Assembly: GCA_964017185.1 (NCBI GenBank)
Contig: OZ024870.1
Coordinates: 25,939,621 to 26,003,620, forward strand
Length of the DNA stretch: 64,000 bases
From: Rugalucina vietnamica
Lineage: Eukaryota > Mollusca > Bivalvia > Lucinida > Lucinidae
Direction of reading: 5' to 3'
In this document: in pieces, positions 1-12,413 of the stretch
How the letters are laid out: each line of letters opens with the position of its first letter
Position numbering within the stretch: the first letter of the stretch is position 1
Translations under genes and position numbers: made by a program
The notes under the pieces: model-generated
The model's input: the letters and a program-made list of their open reading frames with translations, nothing else
What the model was told of the DNA's origin: nothing
Database searches by the model: none

Positions 1-997
1 AAGAGATGACCTTGACCTATATTAATCATATACCTTCATCTACTCCATTAGTTGTTTGCATCTACAACTTTTCAGGCCTCAGGCTGCAATAGTTTTCAAA
101 AAATCCATAGTTTTCACTTTTTCCTATGTAAAAGCCTATGTTTCCAAATTTGACCTTGCCGTAAAATAGGTCAAGGTCATCCAATGGTCATCATTTTATC
201 AAACTATGATGGGCTGAGGTCCTTGATGCTACATACCAAGTTTCATGGAAATCGGCCCACCGGTTCTGGAGAAGAAGATTTTTGAGTGGTTTTTACCATA
301 TATGGGCGTGGCGGCCATCTTGGTCATGTGACCTGGATTTCGCGATCAAACTTTCGTCTCCTTTACCCATGGATGCTCCACATAAAATTTCACTTTGATT
401 GGCCAAGCAGTTTCAGAGAAGAAGATCTTTGAAAAGTGTGTATGGACAACAGACTGGCTAAGGTCAAGAGATGACCTTGACCTAAATTAATCACATACCT
501 TCATCTACTCCATTAGTTCTTTGCATCTACCACTTTTCAGGCCTCAGGCTGCAATAGTTTTCAAAAAATCCATAGTTTTCACTTTTTCCTATGTAAAAGC
601 CTATGTTTCCAAATTTGACCTTGCCGTAAAATAGGTCAGGGTCATCCAAGGGTCATCATTTTATCAAACTATGATGGGCTGAAGTCCCCAATGCTACATA
701 CCAAGTTTCGTGGAAATCGGCCCACCGGTTCTGGAGAAGAAGATTTTTGAAGGGTTTTTACCATATATGGGCGTGGCGGCCATCTTGGTCATGTGACCTG
801 GATTTCGCGATCAAACTTGAAATGCCACTACCCAAGGAGGCTCCACATAAAATTTCAACTAGATCGGCCAAGCGGTTTCAGAGAAGAAGATCTTTGAAAT
901 TGTGGACGACGGACGACGGACGGACGACGGACGGACGGACGCCGGATCATGGCCATCCTATAAGCTCACCTTGTGAGCCTTCGGCTCAGGTGAGCTA
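1..997 (+). repeat. Tandem-core element F1, right part (cut by window edge)
   Basis: Two units of about 465 bp (starting near 1 and 466) are followed by a (GGAC)n-type tract at 904-945 and a terminal hairpin at 962-996, where GCTCACC pairs with GGTGAGC. The end matches three other copies in the window (41.4, 48.5 and 60.0 kb). The left end lies outside the window. The short ORF in it is only the repeat read through. Confidence 0.85.
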
Positions 998-1002
998 AAA
1001 AT

Positions 1003-2050
1003 TAAGACAAGAACTCAGCGGAGGTCGATATCGCGCCTGCATCGGGCAAAATAACTAAAAACATGAAATATAGGTCCAGAGCACCAGGTTAAGGTGTGTT
1101 CTGAAAGGGTATGTGAAGGACATTTACTATGCAAGCTTTCACACTCGCAGCTATCACTGATGCAGAAAAAAACAAACTTCGACATAAATAGATAACAAAA
1201 TCAATGGACCGTAAAATATAGGTCAAGGTCAGCAGGTCAAGGTCAGCAGGTCAAGGTGCATGATTGAAGGGTATGTCAAGGACAGTTACTATGCAAGGTT
1301 TCACACTCGCAGCTATCTCTGATGCAGAGAAAACCAAACTTTGACGTAAAAATTTACAAAGTCAATGGACCGTGAAATATAGGTCAAGGTCAGCGGGTCA
1401 AGGTGCGTGCTTGAAGGGTATGTCAAGGACATTAACTATGCAAGGTTTCACGCTCACAGCTATTACTGATGCAGAGAAAACCAAACTTCGACGTTAAAAT
1501 TAACAAAGTCAGTGGACCGTGAAATATAGGTCAAGGTCAGCGGGTCAAGGTGTGTGCTTGAAGGGTATGTCAAGGACAATTACTATGCAAGGTTTCATGC
1601 TTTCAGCTATTACTGATGCAGAGAAAACCAAACTTCGACGTAAAAATTAACAAAGTCAATGGACCGTGAAATATAGTTCAAGGTCAGCGGGTCAAGGTGC
1701 GTGCTTGCAGGGTATGTCAAGGACAATTACTATGCAAGGTTTCAGACTCGCAGCTATAACTGATGTCGAGAAAACCAAACTTCGACGTAAAAATTTTCAA
1801 AGTCAGTGGACCGTGAAATATAGGTCAAGGGTACTGGGTCAAGGTGCGTGCTTGAACGGTATGTCAAGGACAATTAATATGCAAGGTTTCAGACTCGCAG
1901 CTATCACTGATGTCGAGAAAACTGAACTTCGACGGACGAACGAATGGACGGACGGACGGACGAACGAACGGACGGACGAACGAACGTACGGACGGACGGA
2001 AATTTGAACTCCTATATGGCACCCTGCTATAAGCAGGTGCGATAAAAAAT
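1003..2050 (+). repeat. Tandem-core element F6
   Basis: About six monomers of ~147 bp, marked by the recurring phrase TATGTCAAGGACA near 1110, 1271, 1420, 1566, 1714 and 1861, are followed by a (GGAC/GAAC)n tract at 1930-2000. The left end carries TATCGCGCCTGC (1029-1040) and the right end GCAGGTGCGATA (2033-2044), which are near-perfect reverse complements. It begins a few bases after the end of the F1 copy. ORFs across it are non-genic. Confidence 0.8.
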
Positions 2051-2207
2051 ATAGTCAACACGTGTTACTCTGGTTACAATTATTGAACACACCGTATTTC
2101 CAGTCTTACCATCACTGCTTCACCCGACATGCAATATAAACCCATGCCCTTGAAAGCTTTTTAACACAGATCAGTTTGACCTAGCATCATAAGGCAAAAA
2201 AAATAAA

Positions 2208-2440
2208 TGAGCTGCCACATGAGAAAACTAACAATTTGGGTTTCAGACCAGGTCTGACACAAACCTGGCTGTAAAGAAGACAGCTAGTCTCAGGCTGGAA
2301 ATTTTAGTTTTAGAAGTAGGAGAATTGTATTTTCCCGCCAGCGAAATCAAAGGTGCTGATCAGTTGTGCAGTTACTGCACAGCTGGTCTGTGCCTTTGTT
2401 TTCGCATATGAAAAGTGTTGGTCTTCTCATGATGTGTATC
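2208..2440 (-). mobile_element. M1 MITE, diverged copy
   Basis: M1 is a ~235-bp element with about 28-bp terminal inverted repeats (TGAGCCGCCTCATGAGAAAA...) and an off-centre palindrome of over 60 bp built around GCGAAAACAAAGGCGC. This copy lies in the orientation with the palindrome on the right and is among the most diverged in the window. Confidence 0.75.
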
Positions 2441-2592
2441 AATAAAAAGGAAACAACAAACTGGTGGCTTTGCCATATGACAAAATAAATAGTGTGGCAG
2501 CTTCAAGAGTACTTTTGTTTCTAGTCAAATAGCTGATCTGTGTTATTGCAAGTGACAAACCAAAACCAGGTCATTCAGGAACATATACAAAC

Positions 2593-2676
2593 CTCCCATG
2601 GGTTCCGACACAGGGGCATTAACTCCGGGATCCCAGGCTGAGTTGGACGGAAGTTTCAGCAAATTATATATAGGAC
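2593..2676 (-). CDS. Gene A exon 3 (84 bp)
   Basis: A T-rich acceptor (TTTTGTTTAG) precedes 84 open bases and a GTTTGT donor. The entry phase is 1, exactly completing the Gly codon left by exon 2, so the protein runs from HVCLKG into PIYNLLKLPSNSAWDPGV and on to NAPVSEPMG. The exit phase is 1. This exon is too short for ORF finding and was recognised by splice sites and phase. A 2.2-kb intron separates it from exon 2. Confidence 0.6.
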
Positions 2677-5600
2677 CTAAACAAAATAAACACTCAAACA
2701 ACAAGGAAAACAAAAGTAAGTATATCTACATGACTAGATAGTGTTCTTTTTGTTCACTCTGGGTCTAAAAAATAAGACGTCAATGATAATTTTTCGGAGG
2801 TGAGTAATTTCTTTGGTGGTGGGTGTACTGTAGATCTACTGACACCAGAAAATTAGCAAAAACTTTTCATTGAACACAGGTTTCAAGCCTTTCAGTTCCT
2901 TTTTACTAATAACAGTAATGAAAAAGAACACCCGTCAGCCAATATTAAATGAAACAAAAATAAAAAAGAAAGAGAAAGATAATAAATTAAACGATAATAA
3001 TAAATATGTGTCTCATATTGTGCAACTATAACAGTACATCAAACAGTTTGCTTTTCATTTTTCTCTCAATACCATAAAATCATTCATATTTTGGGGTGTA
3101 ACAAAACTTTCCACATTTTAAGAATAAACATGTATAAGCGCAAATTTGGTTTTACATGTAGATGTACATGCAATGCTTGCTTCGCTAGTGTTTTTACCAT
3201 GTCGAAGGATATTTTCATCATAGTTATCAGGTCATTAGCACATTTCTATGGGTTAGTCTGTGGGTAATCTTTTGATTTGTGCCAAAACAACAGTCATAGT
3301 AACAAACAACATGAAGAAATTGAAATCTGAACTTTGCATTTCCAGATGTGTGCAATTTAGTTTCAGATTTACACCTGAGCTAGAGCCAGACTTAAGACTG
3401 AGCAGTTTAATCTGATTCTGACCTGATCAGCAATTATTGTTAAAAGATTTATGCATTAAAATGTAAGCTGATTTCGTTCAAGAAATTGAACCATTTATGA
3501 TGAATTATTAATCAATGGTCTTTTATACTGCTCTGAAATAATATATCAATGACCCAAAAAAAACAAACAAAGCAAAACTACATCTGAACTTTTTGGACCT
3601 ACAGTTTGAACACAATACAGACATATTTGTACAATTACAACAAAGATCAACATTGAGGTTAATATTGTTGTTGAGGGAGGGAACAAGGAGGTGTTCTAGT
3701 TGCACTCCTCTACCTGATTGATTTTCACTGGTCGGGTGCTTCACTAATAGAAAGGAAAAATCAAAATCACATTTTTTAAACAGAAAATTTGACAGTAAAG
3801 TATAAGAATTCTATTAAAGGGCTATTCCAGACACAAAAACTAGCATGTTTTTATTTGTTTGCTTGATTTTTGTTGTTTGTTTTGTTGTTATTTTTTTTCT
3901 GGAAAAAGCCCAATAAAATGAAACATGTACAAGTATAATATGTACATCATAAGACTAGTGTGTGCAGATCATAAACAATGAAAGCTGGTGCATAATAATG
4001 TAAACTATAAAAAAAACTGCTCAATATAGGAATATAAAAAGGCATTTAATATCTTAACAGAATGTGCTAACTAAAAACTAAGTATAAAACTACAGTAATT
4101 TGAAGAAATGAGCCACCTCGTGGGAAAACCAACAATCTGCATATGCGAAAACAAAGGCGCAGATCAGCTTCGCGGTAACCGCGAAGCTGATCAGCACCTT
4201 TGTTTTCGCTACACGGATAGTACACTTCCTCTTCATCTTAAATCCGAAATTTCAAGCTTCTAGCTCCTTTCTGTGGCTGTACAGCTCGGTTTGTGTCGGA
4301 CCTGTTCAGAAACCACATTGTTGGGGTTTTCCCACGAGGCGGCTCAAATATTAAAGATACTACATAATCTACACTGTAGTTTAGTGTTCAAACAAATCAG
4401 CCATGTGTAATTGAAACTATGTATGCAGGGTGCTCTGACTTGAGACTGCAAAGACAATGAGAGTGCTTTATCAAAATGAAACAGATTCTGTATTTTTTAT
4501 TAATTTGTAACTCTGCAAACATGTATTTCCCTAGTTTTTGCTTTTGCTGCCCCCCTTTTTTGTAAAAAAAATCTTGCAAAGAAATCTAATGCCATATCAC
4601 ACACCTGTCTCCTAATGACTGGTGCCAAGGCAGGGGAAAGCTATATTTGGCAAAAGAATGTAAAACACTCATTGGATGTACATTCGGAAAACCTATGGTT
4701 TTAATGGGCTTTAAACAAGAATAGACTGAACTAATTTTTCACAAGATCTGATGAATTTTATTAACAGGTCAGGCACGGGATCCATAAAGATTACCATGCT
4801 CTTTAGGGTATCACAAATTCACAATAACAAATGACTGATTTGTGTAGAAATTTTAAAAACATAAATCCTGAGCTAGTTTGAGTATACCTACCCTTTAGAC
4901 AGACATGCTCCATCATATGTTTGATAAGAGCTATCACAGTCGTGTTACAGATAAGTAAACTCCCTATCGCAGACTGGTGCATCGTCTTATGCTTGTCCCA
5001 GTTCAGCTCGAAAAATATAGTGGACAAGTTGGCACCGAAATTGTTCCAGTACATATCCATGTATCGAGAGATGAGCTGCGACCTTATTGAACTGTCCGCA
5101 CTGTCTCCCCATGACACAGATTTTCTCCCTGAATCACTCCGTGACAGGACCGGTGTGTCGCTGTGACCTCTAGGTGGACGTCCAAATGACACACTTTGAG
5201 ACATTTTTGCAGGCCGTCTTGATCTTTGTGAGTTATCATTCCTACGTAGAATGTTAGTGGAATTACACACAATGAGCAGAAAATGTTCCGCGAATGAATG
5301 CTCTCTTCTAGCGACTTCAACTAGAGGTGATATCAAATTTGAAAGATCTGGGGCTTTTATGCTACCGACTTTGAGCACAGCTGCGCTAAGACTGGTCATG
5401 CTTCCTGTAGCCGTGTGATAGTCAGAAGTATCGCGATCTTGTCGATCTATCGAGGTCTTCGTTTCTTCTGTCCAAACAAAATCTGGTAACTTTCCTGAAT
5501 AAAGCACTTTTATGAACTCATCATTTGTGGTAAAGAACCTGTGTGCTTCTAGAGCAGCATACTTAGATCGTTCATTAGCAAGTGTATTAAGCACCTTTGT

Positions 5601-7259
5601 GAAAGGAATTGCTTTGATTCGCTCTGCCACATTAGCATATGAGTTTGTAATTGTTGCGTCAAAGGGACTATAGTCTGAAGTAAATGTTAAAGGATTCAAA
5701 TTAATGAGAGATTTTGAGGTAGACGAGGTATTTATACTTTTTAGCACATTATTAAAGTCTTCCAAGCCACGAGTAATGTTCCATATCATTTCATGTGTCA
5801 CATTTTCAACATCGCCATGTGCAAAGACCTGTAGGCCTGTTAATATCAATTTTTCCAACCAATAGATAGCCTTGTCCCGTAGATGGCCGAGCGTGACCCT
5901 TACACTCTCCAATTGAAAATGTAAGGCCCCTAATATAGGCTGAAGCCATCTGTTTGTATGCAGTTTCTGTTTGATACAGTCCCAGTGACCTACTTGAGTC
6001 CGCAAATCTTCACACAAAGCGTTCAAGCAGCACAATTTACTTAGATGAACATCTTTACTACAGTCATGAGAAATGCCATAAACCGTCCGGAATTCTGCTA
6101 AAACCAGGGATTCTAGGTCATTCACAAAAGTTGTGGCCATTTTGATCCGAAACAGACAATCTTTGAGCAGTTCAAACCTGGCTCTCTCCTCCATGATCTT
6201 CCGTAGGTGATGATACCTCCGTGCCAGAGGGACGGCATGTTTACAGTGGATGAAGCTGATACTACCATGCTCAGGGCATCTCTTGGTGATATGGGTTCCT
6301 GGATTTAATACCTGGAAAAGGAATCACAACAGGAAATTATCGACAACATTCAGAACATAATGTTTTTAGACCCCTTCCAGGCTTAAGTTATACAAACAAA
6401 GATTGGATTACAGTTCGGAAATATTCCCAGTGACTTAATTTCCAATAATATTAAGTTTTAAAAATGTGTTGCCTCGCGAATTCTAAGTTCTTGTAAACTA
6501 GAAAATGTGTTTATGAAACACTATGCCCCCAACTGGTAAGTAACTTTCAAGATGTAAAAAGGTCCAAAAAATGACTAAGTTCAAATTGTTAAAAAAAGTG
6601 ACAAAAATTAATCTGAGGAGTATATCCCAACCACATGCATATCTTCAAAGCATGGTCACAATGTCTGCAAAGTTTCCAAAGTATCGGTATTAAATTGTAG
6701 GAGGAGTTGCGCACACAAGGTACCCTCTATCCAATCACTAAAATGCCAGAAAAAATGACTAAGTTCAAATTGTGAAAAAAAATGACAAAAAATAATCCAA
6801 GGGTTATATCCATAACACGTGTAAAGTTTCAAATGAATTGGCATGAAACTGTAGGAGGAGTTGCGCACACAAGGTACACACTGCCCATTCACTTTCATTG
6901 TGAAAATGCCCGAAAAATGGCAAAGTTCAAATTGCGAAAAAAGTGACAAAAATTAATCTGAGGATTATATCCAAACCACATGCATATCTTCAAAGCATGG
7001 TCACAACACCTGTAAAGTTTCAAGAGAATCGGAATAAAACTGTAGGAGGAGTTGCGCACACAAGGTACCCACTATCTATTCACTTTATCAAGAATTAAAA
7101 AGGGAAATAACTCTCACAGAATGGCCCCTAGCCCCTTGAATTTACCTGAAAAAAAAAAAATACGGGTCCTCTTAATTTTCATATACAAACTACATACCAA
7201 ATTTTAAGATCCTAGCTCTAACGGTTCCTGACCGAGTGCTCACACATCACAGACAGACA

Positions 7260-7292
<33 letters not shown>

Positions 7293-7737
7293 CACGGACA
7301 GACCCAAACCAATATGCCCCCTCAACTTCTTCGAAGTTGGGGGCATAATAAAAACTTAAATGACGAGTATGTACTCACTGTATGTAATCATTTGAATATG
7401 ATAAATTCATGACAAAAAGTTCTGCCAAAATTACATGAAGTCTAAGCTAAAAGCAATATTAGCGTATGCATATCAAGATCTCCCATTTTCAGTTTTAGTA
7501 ACATTACCTGAAAGCACCTGCGGAGACACTTCACAGCTTCCTCGGCATCTGTTTCCTTAAAGCATCTCTCCTCGATCTCATCGCCGATTTCCCGGCCCGA
7601 AAGGACACCGAACGTTGTGATGTCAAAACTGCCCCGCTCTGTGTTGTAATTGCTGGTCACAGTCTGTCCATGCAAGGGAGGTAACTCAGACAAGTTCATC
7701 TTTCCCCAATGTTTGTTCACATGGTATTCATGTCAGT
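2593..7737 (-). CDS. Gene A: possible CCDC142-family protein, spliced, 3' end not found
   Basis: Three exons join in frame: 7699-7508 (start), 6311-4892 and 2676-2593. Borders are GT/AG and phases are 0 then 1. The ATG at 7699 follows an in-frame TGA inside the same exon. The product so far is about 565 residues: a mostly helical, leucine-rich protein without signal peptide or clear membrane segment. Residues from about 104 read MEERARFELLKDC, then CEDLRTQVGHWDCIKQKL and LQPILGALHFQLESVRVTLG. A Ser/Arg-rich, probably disordered stretch lies near residues 420-480, with RSDSGRKSVSWGDS. I think it resembles the CCDC142 family (large helical proteins of unknown molecular function), but this rests on memory of family style, not alignment. 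No stop codon or polyadenylation site was recognised, so the gene probably continues left of the window. Confidence 0.7.
2677..4891 (-). other. Gene A intron 2, AT-rich
   Basis: The intron runs from a GTAGGT donor to a TTTAG acceptor and holds one M1 MITE. Elsewhere it is AT-rich, with T and A runs at 3888-3900 and 4556-4570. I see no further convincing exon. A 30-bp open stretch near 3714-3743 flanked by AG and GT is noted under rejected items. Confidence 0.5.
4109..4346 (+). mobile_element. M1 MITE, near-intact, in gene A intron
   Basis: Both ends are present (TGAGCCACCTCGTGGGAAAA at the left, GAGGCGGCTCA at the right), and the GATCAGCTTCGCGGTAACCG palindrome is perfect over its core. The palindrome is on the left. 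Confidence 0.9.
4892..6311 (-). CDS. Gene A exon 2 (1420 bp)
   Basis: This exon is open for 473 codons. It begins after TTTTCCAG with VLNPGTHITKRCPEHGSISF, 39 codons before the first internal Met at 6194, so the ATG at 6194 is not the gene start. The donor is AAAGG|GTAGGT. A competing donor 4 bp further (GTATAC) would give phase 2 and would not join exon 3 in frame. It carries most of the helical region and the Ser/Arg-rich segment. Confidence 0.85.
6521..7350 (+). repeat. Tandem-core element F2 in gene A intron 1
   Basis: Left end CTATGCCCCCAACT is complementary to right end AGTTGGGGGCATA. The right end is a tight hairpin (7317-7346) whose stem meets over TTCGAA. Three diverged monomers share GTAGGAGGAGTTGCGCACAC near 6697, 6852 and 7041. 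A (GACA/GACT)n tract fills 7247-7305. The element fills most of the 1.2-kb intron between 7507 and 6312. Confidence 0.85.
7508..7737 (-). CDS. Gene A exon 1 of coding (5' UTR 7700-7737)
   Basis: An acceptor (ATATTTCAG) at 7738-7739 shows that a non-coding exon lies upstream. After 38 bases with an in-frame TGA, the ATG at 7699 opens 64 codons (MNLSELPPLHGQ ... EEAVKCLRRCFQ). The donor CAG|GTAATG is in phase 0. Reading could extend to a GTG at 7720, but the upstream stop and the ATG make 7699 the better start. Confidence 0.8.
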
Positions 7738-9189
7738 CTGAAATATATAAATACTACATTGCTGAGAGGGTGAATTTTCAACCTGAGGAAATGATTATCG
7801 ACTGTGGTAAGGCGCCACACCAAGCCATGTTTCCAATGCCTTTGTATTTGGCCTAGTCAGCCATCAAAGAACTCACCAACACACATGAACCTTACTCAAG
7901 AAATAACGATGGTCTTTCTCTGACAACAGTGAGAGACGAATGACCATTTAATTTTGTAAATGTTAAGTTTTCCTGAGCACCATGAGATCAAAAGAAAAAT
8001 AAATATTGCTTGTGTGAAAAAAGGCCCATCATGGCAACTGCTTTGCTGTGGCGATGGTTCTGATTGTACTGCATGCATCTTAATAGTACTTTTTTTTTTC
8101 TTGGAGGACAAGCGATCATTATGAGTGCTGCTCAGGTGTCAGCAAGTTTTAATGAGCCCGGATTTAAAGCATCATTTAGCAATGTCCCTGTTATAGTATT
8201 ATATCTATTATCTAAGAAGTGAAATGTGGTATTGCCTAAAACCTTGCTATTCAATGGTATGCTGAAATAATGCTGAGGTAAAAGACACTTGCCACTGACA
8301 ATGTTTTTTTTTTTTTTTTTTTTTTTTGCAGAAAATTTTTGTGTGGAGGATGATAGGAAAGTTATTTTCATATTAAAATCTTGATCTAGGTTTGTCCTAA
8401 TAGGACCTGCAAACATTTTGAAAATCGATCACTAGATAAAGTTTTAATGGCCAAAATGAATTTTGAATAGGGACTTTGCATTGGCAAGGGAGATAATCCA
8501 TGATCATGAATATGGGTATGTCTTGAAAAATTTTACTTGATCATCAAGAATTTGTCTCAGCTAAGTCATTTGTGTCATCATACATTGATTCTGAGCAATT
8601 ATAATGAAATACAAATCATTTTGAATTTTTGCGGGAAAATATTTACCTCCCTTTCATAAGATTTTTATACAGAAAATCCCTATTCAAAAATGTTTTTGGC
8701 CAGAACTAATTTACTTCTCAACCGATTTTCAAAGCGTTTGCTGTACATTTTGTGACAAATTAAGTGCTCAATTGTGCCAAGAAACAGTCTCTGATGGCCG
8801 ATATGGTGAAAACATATGAACATAAAAATGATTTATTGCTATTATATGGCTAATGCAATTTAAAAGCTTAAATAAAGCTTGCTTACCTTGGTTTTTCATT
8901 TAATGCCATTAAACTCAAATGAAAGACTGAATTAAGGCCATCTCTAAGGAAAACATATTCCAATTTTAATAGACATTCTCTATTACAAAATATCTACTCC
9001 TTTTTTCAAAGATTATTCAAAAGATTTTGCAATGCAGACATAATCCTAAATCAAGGTTGAATACTAATGGCAAAACTGATCGCATCATGCAATACATCTC
9101 TGATATGCCTGATTAAAGTTGCAGAATCAATGATTTTAAAACCACATCTGGTCATGCAATTGCAAGACAAAACATGCATCGATGAGTCT
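7738..9189. other. No gene seen; probable gene A 5' intron
   Basis: AT-rich DNA with a T23 run at 8305-8327. Short ORFs here lack splice borders and coding texture. Confidence 0.5.
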
Positions 9190-9419
9190 TGATAAGAGAA
9201 ACCCGGTCTTCCGGGTTTCCGACCAGGTCTGACACAAACCGAACTGCACAAGCACAGAAGATGACTAGAGACTGGAAATTTTGGATTTAGAAAGTAGAAG
9301 AATTGTACTATCAGTGTAGCGAAAACAAAGGCGCTGATCAGCTTTGCAATTACTGCGAAGCTGATCTGCACCTTTGTTTTCGCCTTGGCAAAAATCTGGT
9401 TTTCTTATGGCACGGCTCG
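9190..9419 (-). mobile_element. M1 MITE, damaged left terminus
   Basis: The inner part and palindrome are intact, and the right end reads TTATGGCACGGCTCG. The first ~20 bases of the left end have been replaced by a short duplication of CCGG(T/G)TTCC type. Confidence 0.8.
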
Positions 9420-9703
9420 TATTGAAGAAGTTTGTTTTTTCCTTATTTTTTGTTTGGTTTGTATTGTTCTTGCTTAATGTCACTCTATACAGCAAACTAA
9501 CCAGCACCAGAAGAAAATAAAAAAAAGACAGAAATACATGTACATTGCCAAAATGTAGCACATACTATAAAAATTTCTTATCCATATTAAAAACATGATC
9601 ATTCCACATCATCTACACTGCAGTTCAATAATTCATCATACCATTTTCATGACTATTGGCACCAAAACAACTTGAGTAAGCCAGACAGAATGATTTGCCA
9701 GTC

Positions 9704-9980
9704 TATCAGGAAAACATGTCCGTGAAATAAATACCCCCTTAAACCCCACTTTTATATAGAAAAACTAAGGTTTGCAGGGGTTTACCTATTTTTCTTATTT
9801 TTGATCCAAAACATAGATTGTGGGTACTCGTTAGAACCGCCTTGGCGAGGCGGTTCTAACGTGTACCCACAATCAATGTTTTGAGCAAATTTATTAAAAA
9901 TATCAAACATTTTCCAATGAAATTTTTAATTTTGAAAAGTTTTTCTATAATTATATTGCATGGGCAAGTTTTCGTAATGG
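9704..9980. mobile_element. P MITE copy 1, flanked by 22-bp direct repeats
   Basis: P is a ~280-bp element with imperfect 17-bp ends (CATCAGGAAAACATGTC / GGGCAAGTTTTCGTAATG). Its centre is a perfect palindrome near 9820-9876 (GTGGGTACTCGTTAGAACCG and its complement around CGGCGAGGCGG, here with one arm variant). This copy lies between near-identical 22-mers at 9680-9701 and 9984-10005. Confidence 0.85.
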
Positions 9981-10855
9981 GTGAGCCAGAAAGAATGATT
10001 TGCCAGCCTTGGTGCACTACTATGACACAATTTTTATATCTTGATTTGGCTCGAAAGTTTTGAAAGAAAAAATAAAATATTAATCTTAATGCCAATCCTT
10101 ACATTCCTTATTTAAATTTAGTCCTGACACAAATATATAAAAGTGCTTTAACATCAATATTTGTAAGTAAAAATACCGATACATTATGGTACAAACTGGG
10201 TAGACTTGGACTTACAGTTGGCCAACCCATTGTTATTTTGATGACAAAAATCAGCAGCATTTTTTTTTGGTTTTTTTTTTTTTCAAAACTTTGGCCCTTT
10301 TTGAAATGAAAACTTTTGACTCAAGGTCAATTTAGTATGGTTCGTCCACATTTTTAATAACCTATATACATATTTACTTATGTGTGCCAGAAACATGATT
10401 AAGCTTATTATGAAGTTCTTTTCAATATTTAGGCCTCCTCATGAAAGAAAATGACATAGGGAATAAATCTCCAGGACAACACTGGATAACTGCTAGCACT
10501 GCTACCGAGAAATAAGTGGACAAAAGATCCAAATTTGGTTTAAAAAAAAACAAAATGTGGCAGCCAATTACATGAACAATAATACATACTGGTTTGAATT
10601 TTTTTTTTTTTTGCAAATATACAGTGAAACATACTTTCTCTTGGTCAGATTTGTTTCAAAAGAAAATTTTTAAAATTGTTTATTCAAGGTTTTAATTTTT
10701 GTGGGTATTTAAATCTGTATATTACATAGAAACAAACTGCTCTTATGTGTCAAGGACATGCTCAGGTCAATTTAAACCTTTCCATAATTTCTAGAAAAAT
10801 AATGCCTATCTGTCAATTTAAAAATTTCAACAGTTTAATTAATACCTTAATAATA
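9981..10855. other. No gene seen; AT-rich
   Basis: It holds homopolymer T runs (10261-10282, 10600-10612) and the right-hand 22-mer flanking P copy 1. Confidence 0.5.
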
Positions 10856-11087
10856 TGAGGTGCCGCATAAGAAAAACAACAATCTGCATATATATACGAA
10901 AACAAAGGCGCTGATCAGCTGTGCAGTGTCAGGCTTCAGTTTTCGCTACACATATAGTACAATTCCTCTTTTACTTAAATCCAACTTTTCAAGCTTCTAG
11001 TTCTTTTCTGTGACTGCACATGCCGGTTTGTGTCGGACCTGGTCGGAAATCTAAATTGTTGGTTTTCTCATGCAAAGATTCATATAT
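10856..11087 (+). mobile_element. M1 MITE with half of its palindrome lost
   Basis: The left end, the first palindrome arm (GCGCTGATCAGCTGTGCAGT) and the right end are present. The second arm is reduced, so the hairpin can no longer form fully. Confidence 0.8.
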
Positions 11088-11232
11088 TCTTTGACAAAAT
11101 ATATGAGTTTTTTGGCACAATCACATACTCATCAGAACTTTGCAATGCCATCAATTATAACAAGAATTACCCAGCAGTTGCAAGGTAAGTGGACAAGATA
11201 CAAGTAAAACTTCCTAACAATGATTCTGAAAA

Positions 11233-11468
11233 TGAGCCGCCTCGAGGGAAAACCAACAATGTGGTTTCCGAACAGGTCCGACACAAACCGACCTGTATAA
11301 GCACAGAAAAGAGCTAGAAGCTTGAAATTTCTGATTTAAGTAGAAGAGGAATTGTACTATCCCTGTAGCGAAAACAAAGGCGCTGATCAGCTTCGCGGTT
11401 ACCGCGAAGCTGATCTGCGTCTTTGTTTTCGCATATGCAGATTGTTGGTTTTCCCATGAGGTGGCTCA
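11233..11468 (-). mobile_element. M1 MITE, near-intact
   Basis: Full termini (TGAGCCGCCTCGAGGGAAAA; GAGGTGGCTCA) and a full palindrome GATCAGCTTCGCGGTTACCG, with the palindrome on the right. It lies 145 bp after another M1 copy in opposite orientation. Confidence 0.9.
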
Positions 11469-12094
11469 TTTATTCTGCAGCCACCATATTCACATAAAAA
11501 AAAATCATAAAACAGTCACTTACAAAATGATTTCAGTCCTTATAGAATAGTTATCCACAGAAGCTGTCACAGCACTACTTTGATCTTTACATTCTATAGT
11601 GAAGAAAGTCAGTGCTTTTTTGTATTTATAATCGCTATTTGTACTGTAAAATTAAATTGTTCATGTTCCTTCAATACCTCTGAAGTTAAAGTGACATACA
11701 ACGTCAATCAACATAACATGGTTTGATTGAAAGATTTTTAGAACAATTTTTCTTCAATAAAATATTCATGTCAAAGTGCTGAAAAGTTGGTTTACCAGTA
11801 CTGTTAACTAATTCTACCAAGGCCATATAGGTACTCAATCAATGAAGTATTTAAATATCCTTCCAAAGCAAACAAATATCTCTAGGACCATCCTATAACT
11901 GAAACGGCTTGACAAAATCTATACGACAATGTTAAGTATTGCGAACTAAAGAAATACTTTTGCATTGATTAAGAATAATTAAATTATTCTTTCTGAGCTA
12001 AAAAGAAGTAAAATTCATAACAAGAGAAGAATTTTTTTTTTTTCAAATATGTAAGTACAACCAGGTCACTACTCACTATAGAAGTACAGTTATT

Positions 12095-12133
<39 letters not shown>

Positions 12134-12413
12134 GATCATTAAACACAGTAAAACAATATCCAATAGTTCAATGAAACTCGGGCATTAATGTGTAACATTA
12201 AACATCTGATAATGAATTTTCTGGGATTTTTTTATCTACTGCAGATAAAAAAAAATATTTTCTAGTCAGTACCTGCTCTAACATGTCCTTAAACTTATTC
12301 CACCTTATGAGAGCACAACTCCAGTTTTTAATGCTTGTCAGTATAATAAATCAAAACATTTTAACTTTCCTTCTGTCCATAAGTCATATCATTAGTAGTG
12401 TACAGCTGGAAAA
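11469..12413. other. No gene seen; AT-rich with A tract
   Basis: It contains T8 followed by A26 at 12092-12130 and several short A/T runs. No open frame with splice borders was found. Confidence 0.5.

Noticed and set aside
3714-3743. 30-bp minus-strand mini-exon (KHPTSENQS) between gene A exons 2 and 3
   Set aside because: Gene A exons 2 and 3 already join in phase; including this piece is unnecessary and its length gives no independent support.
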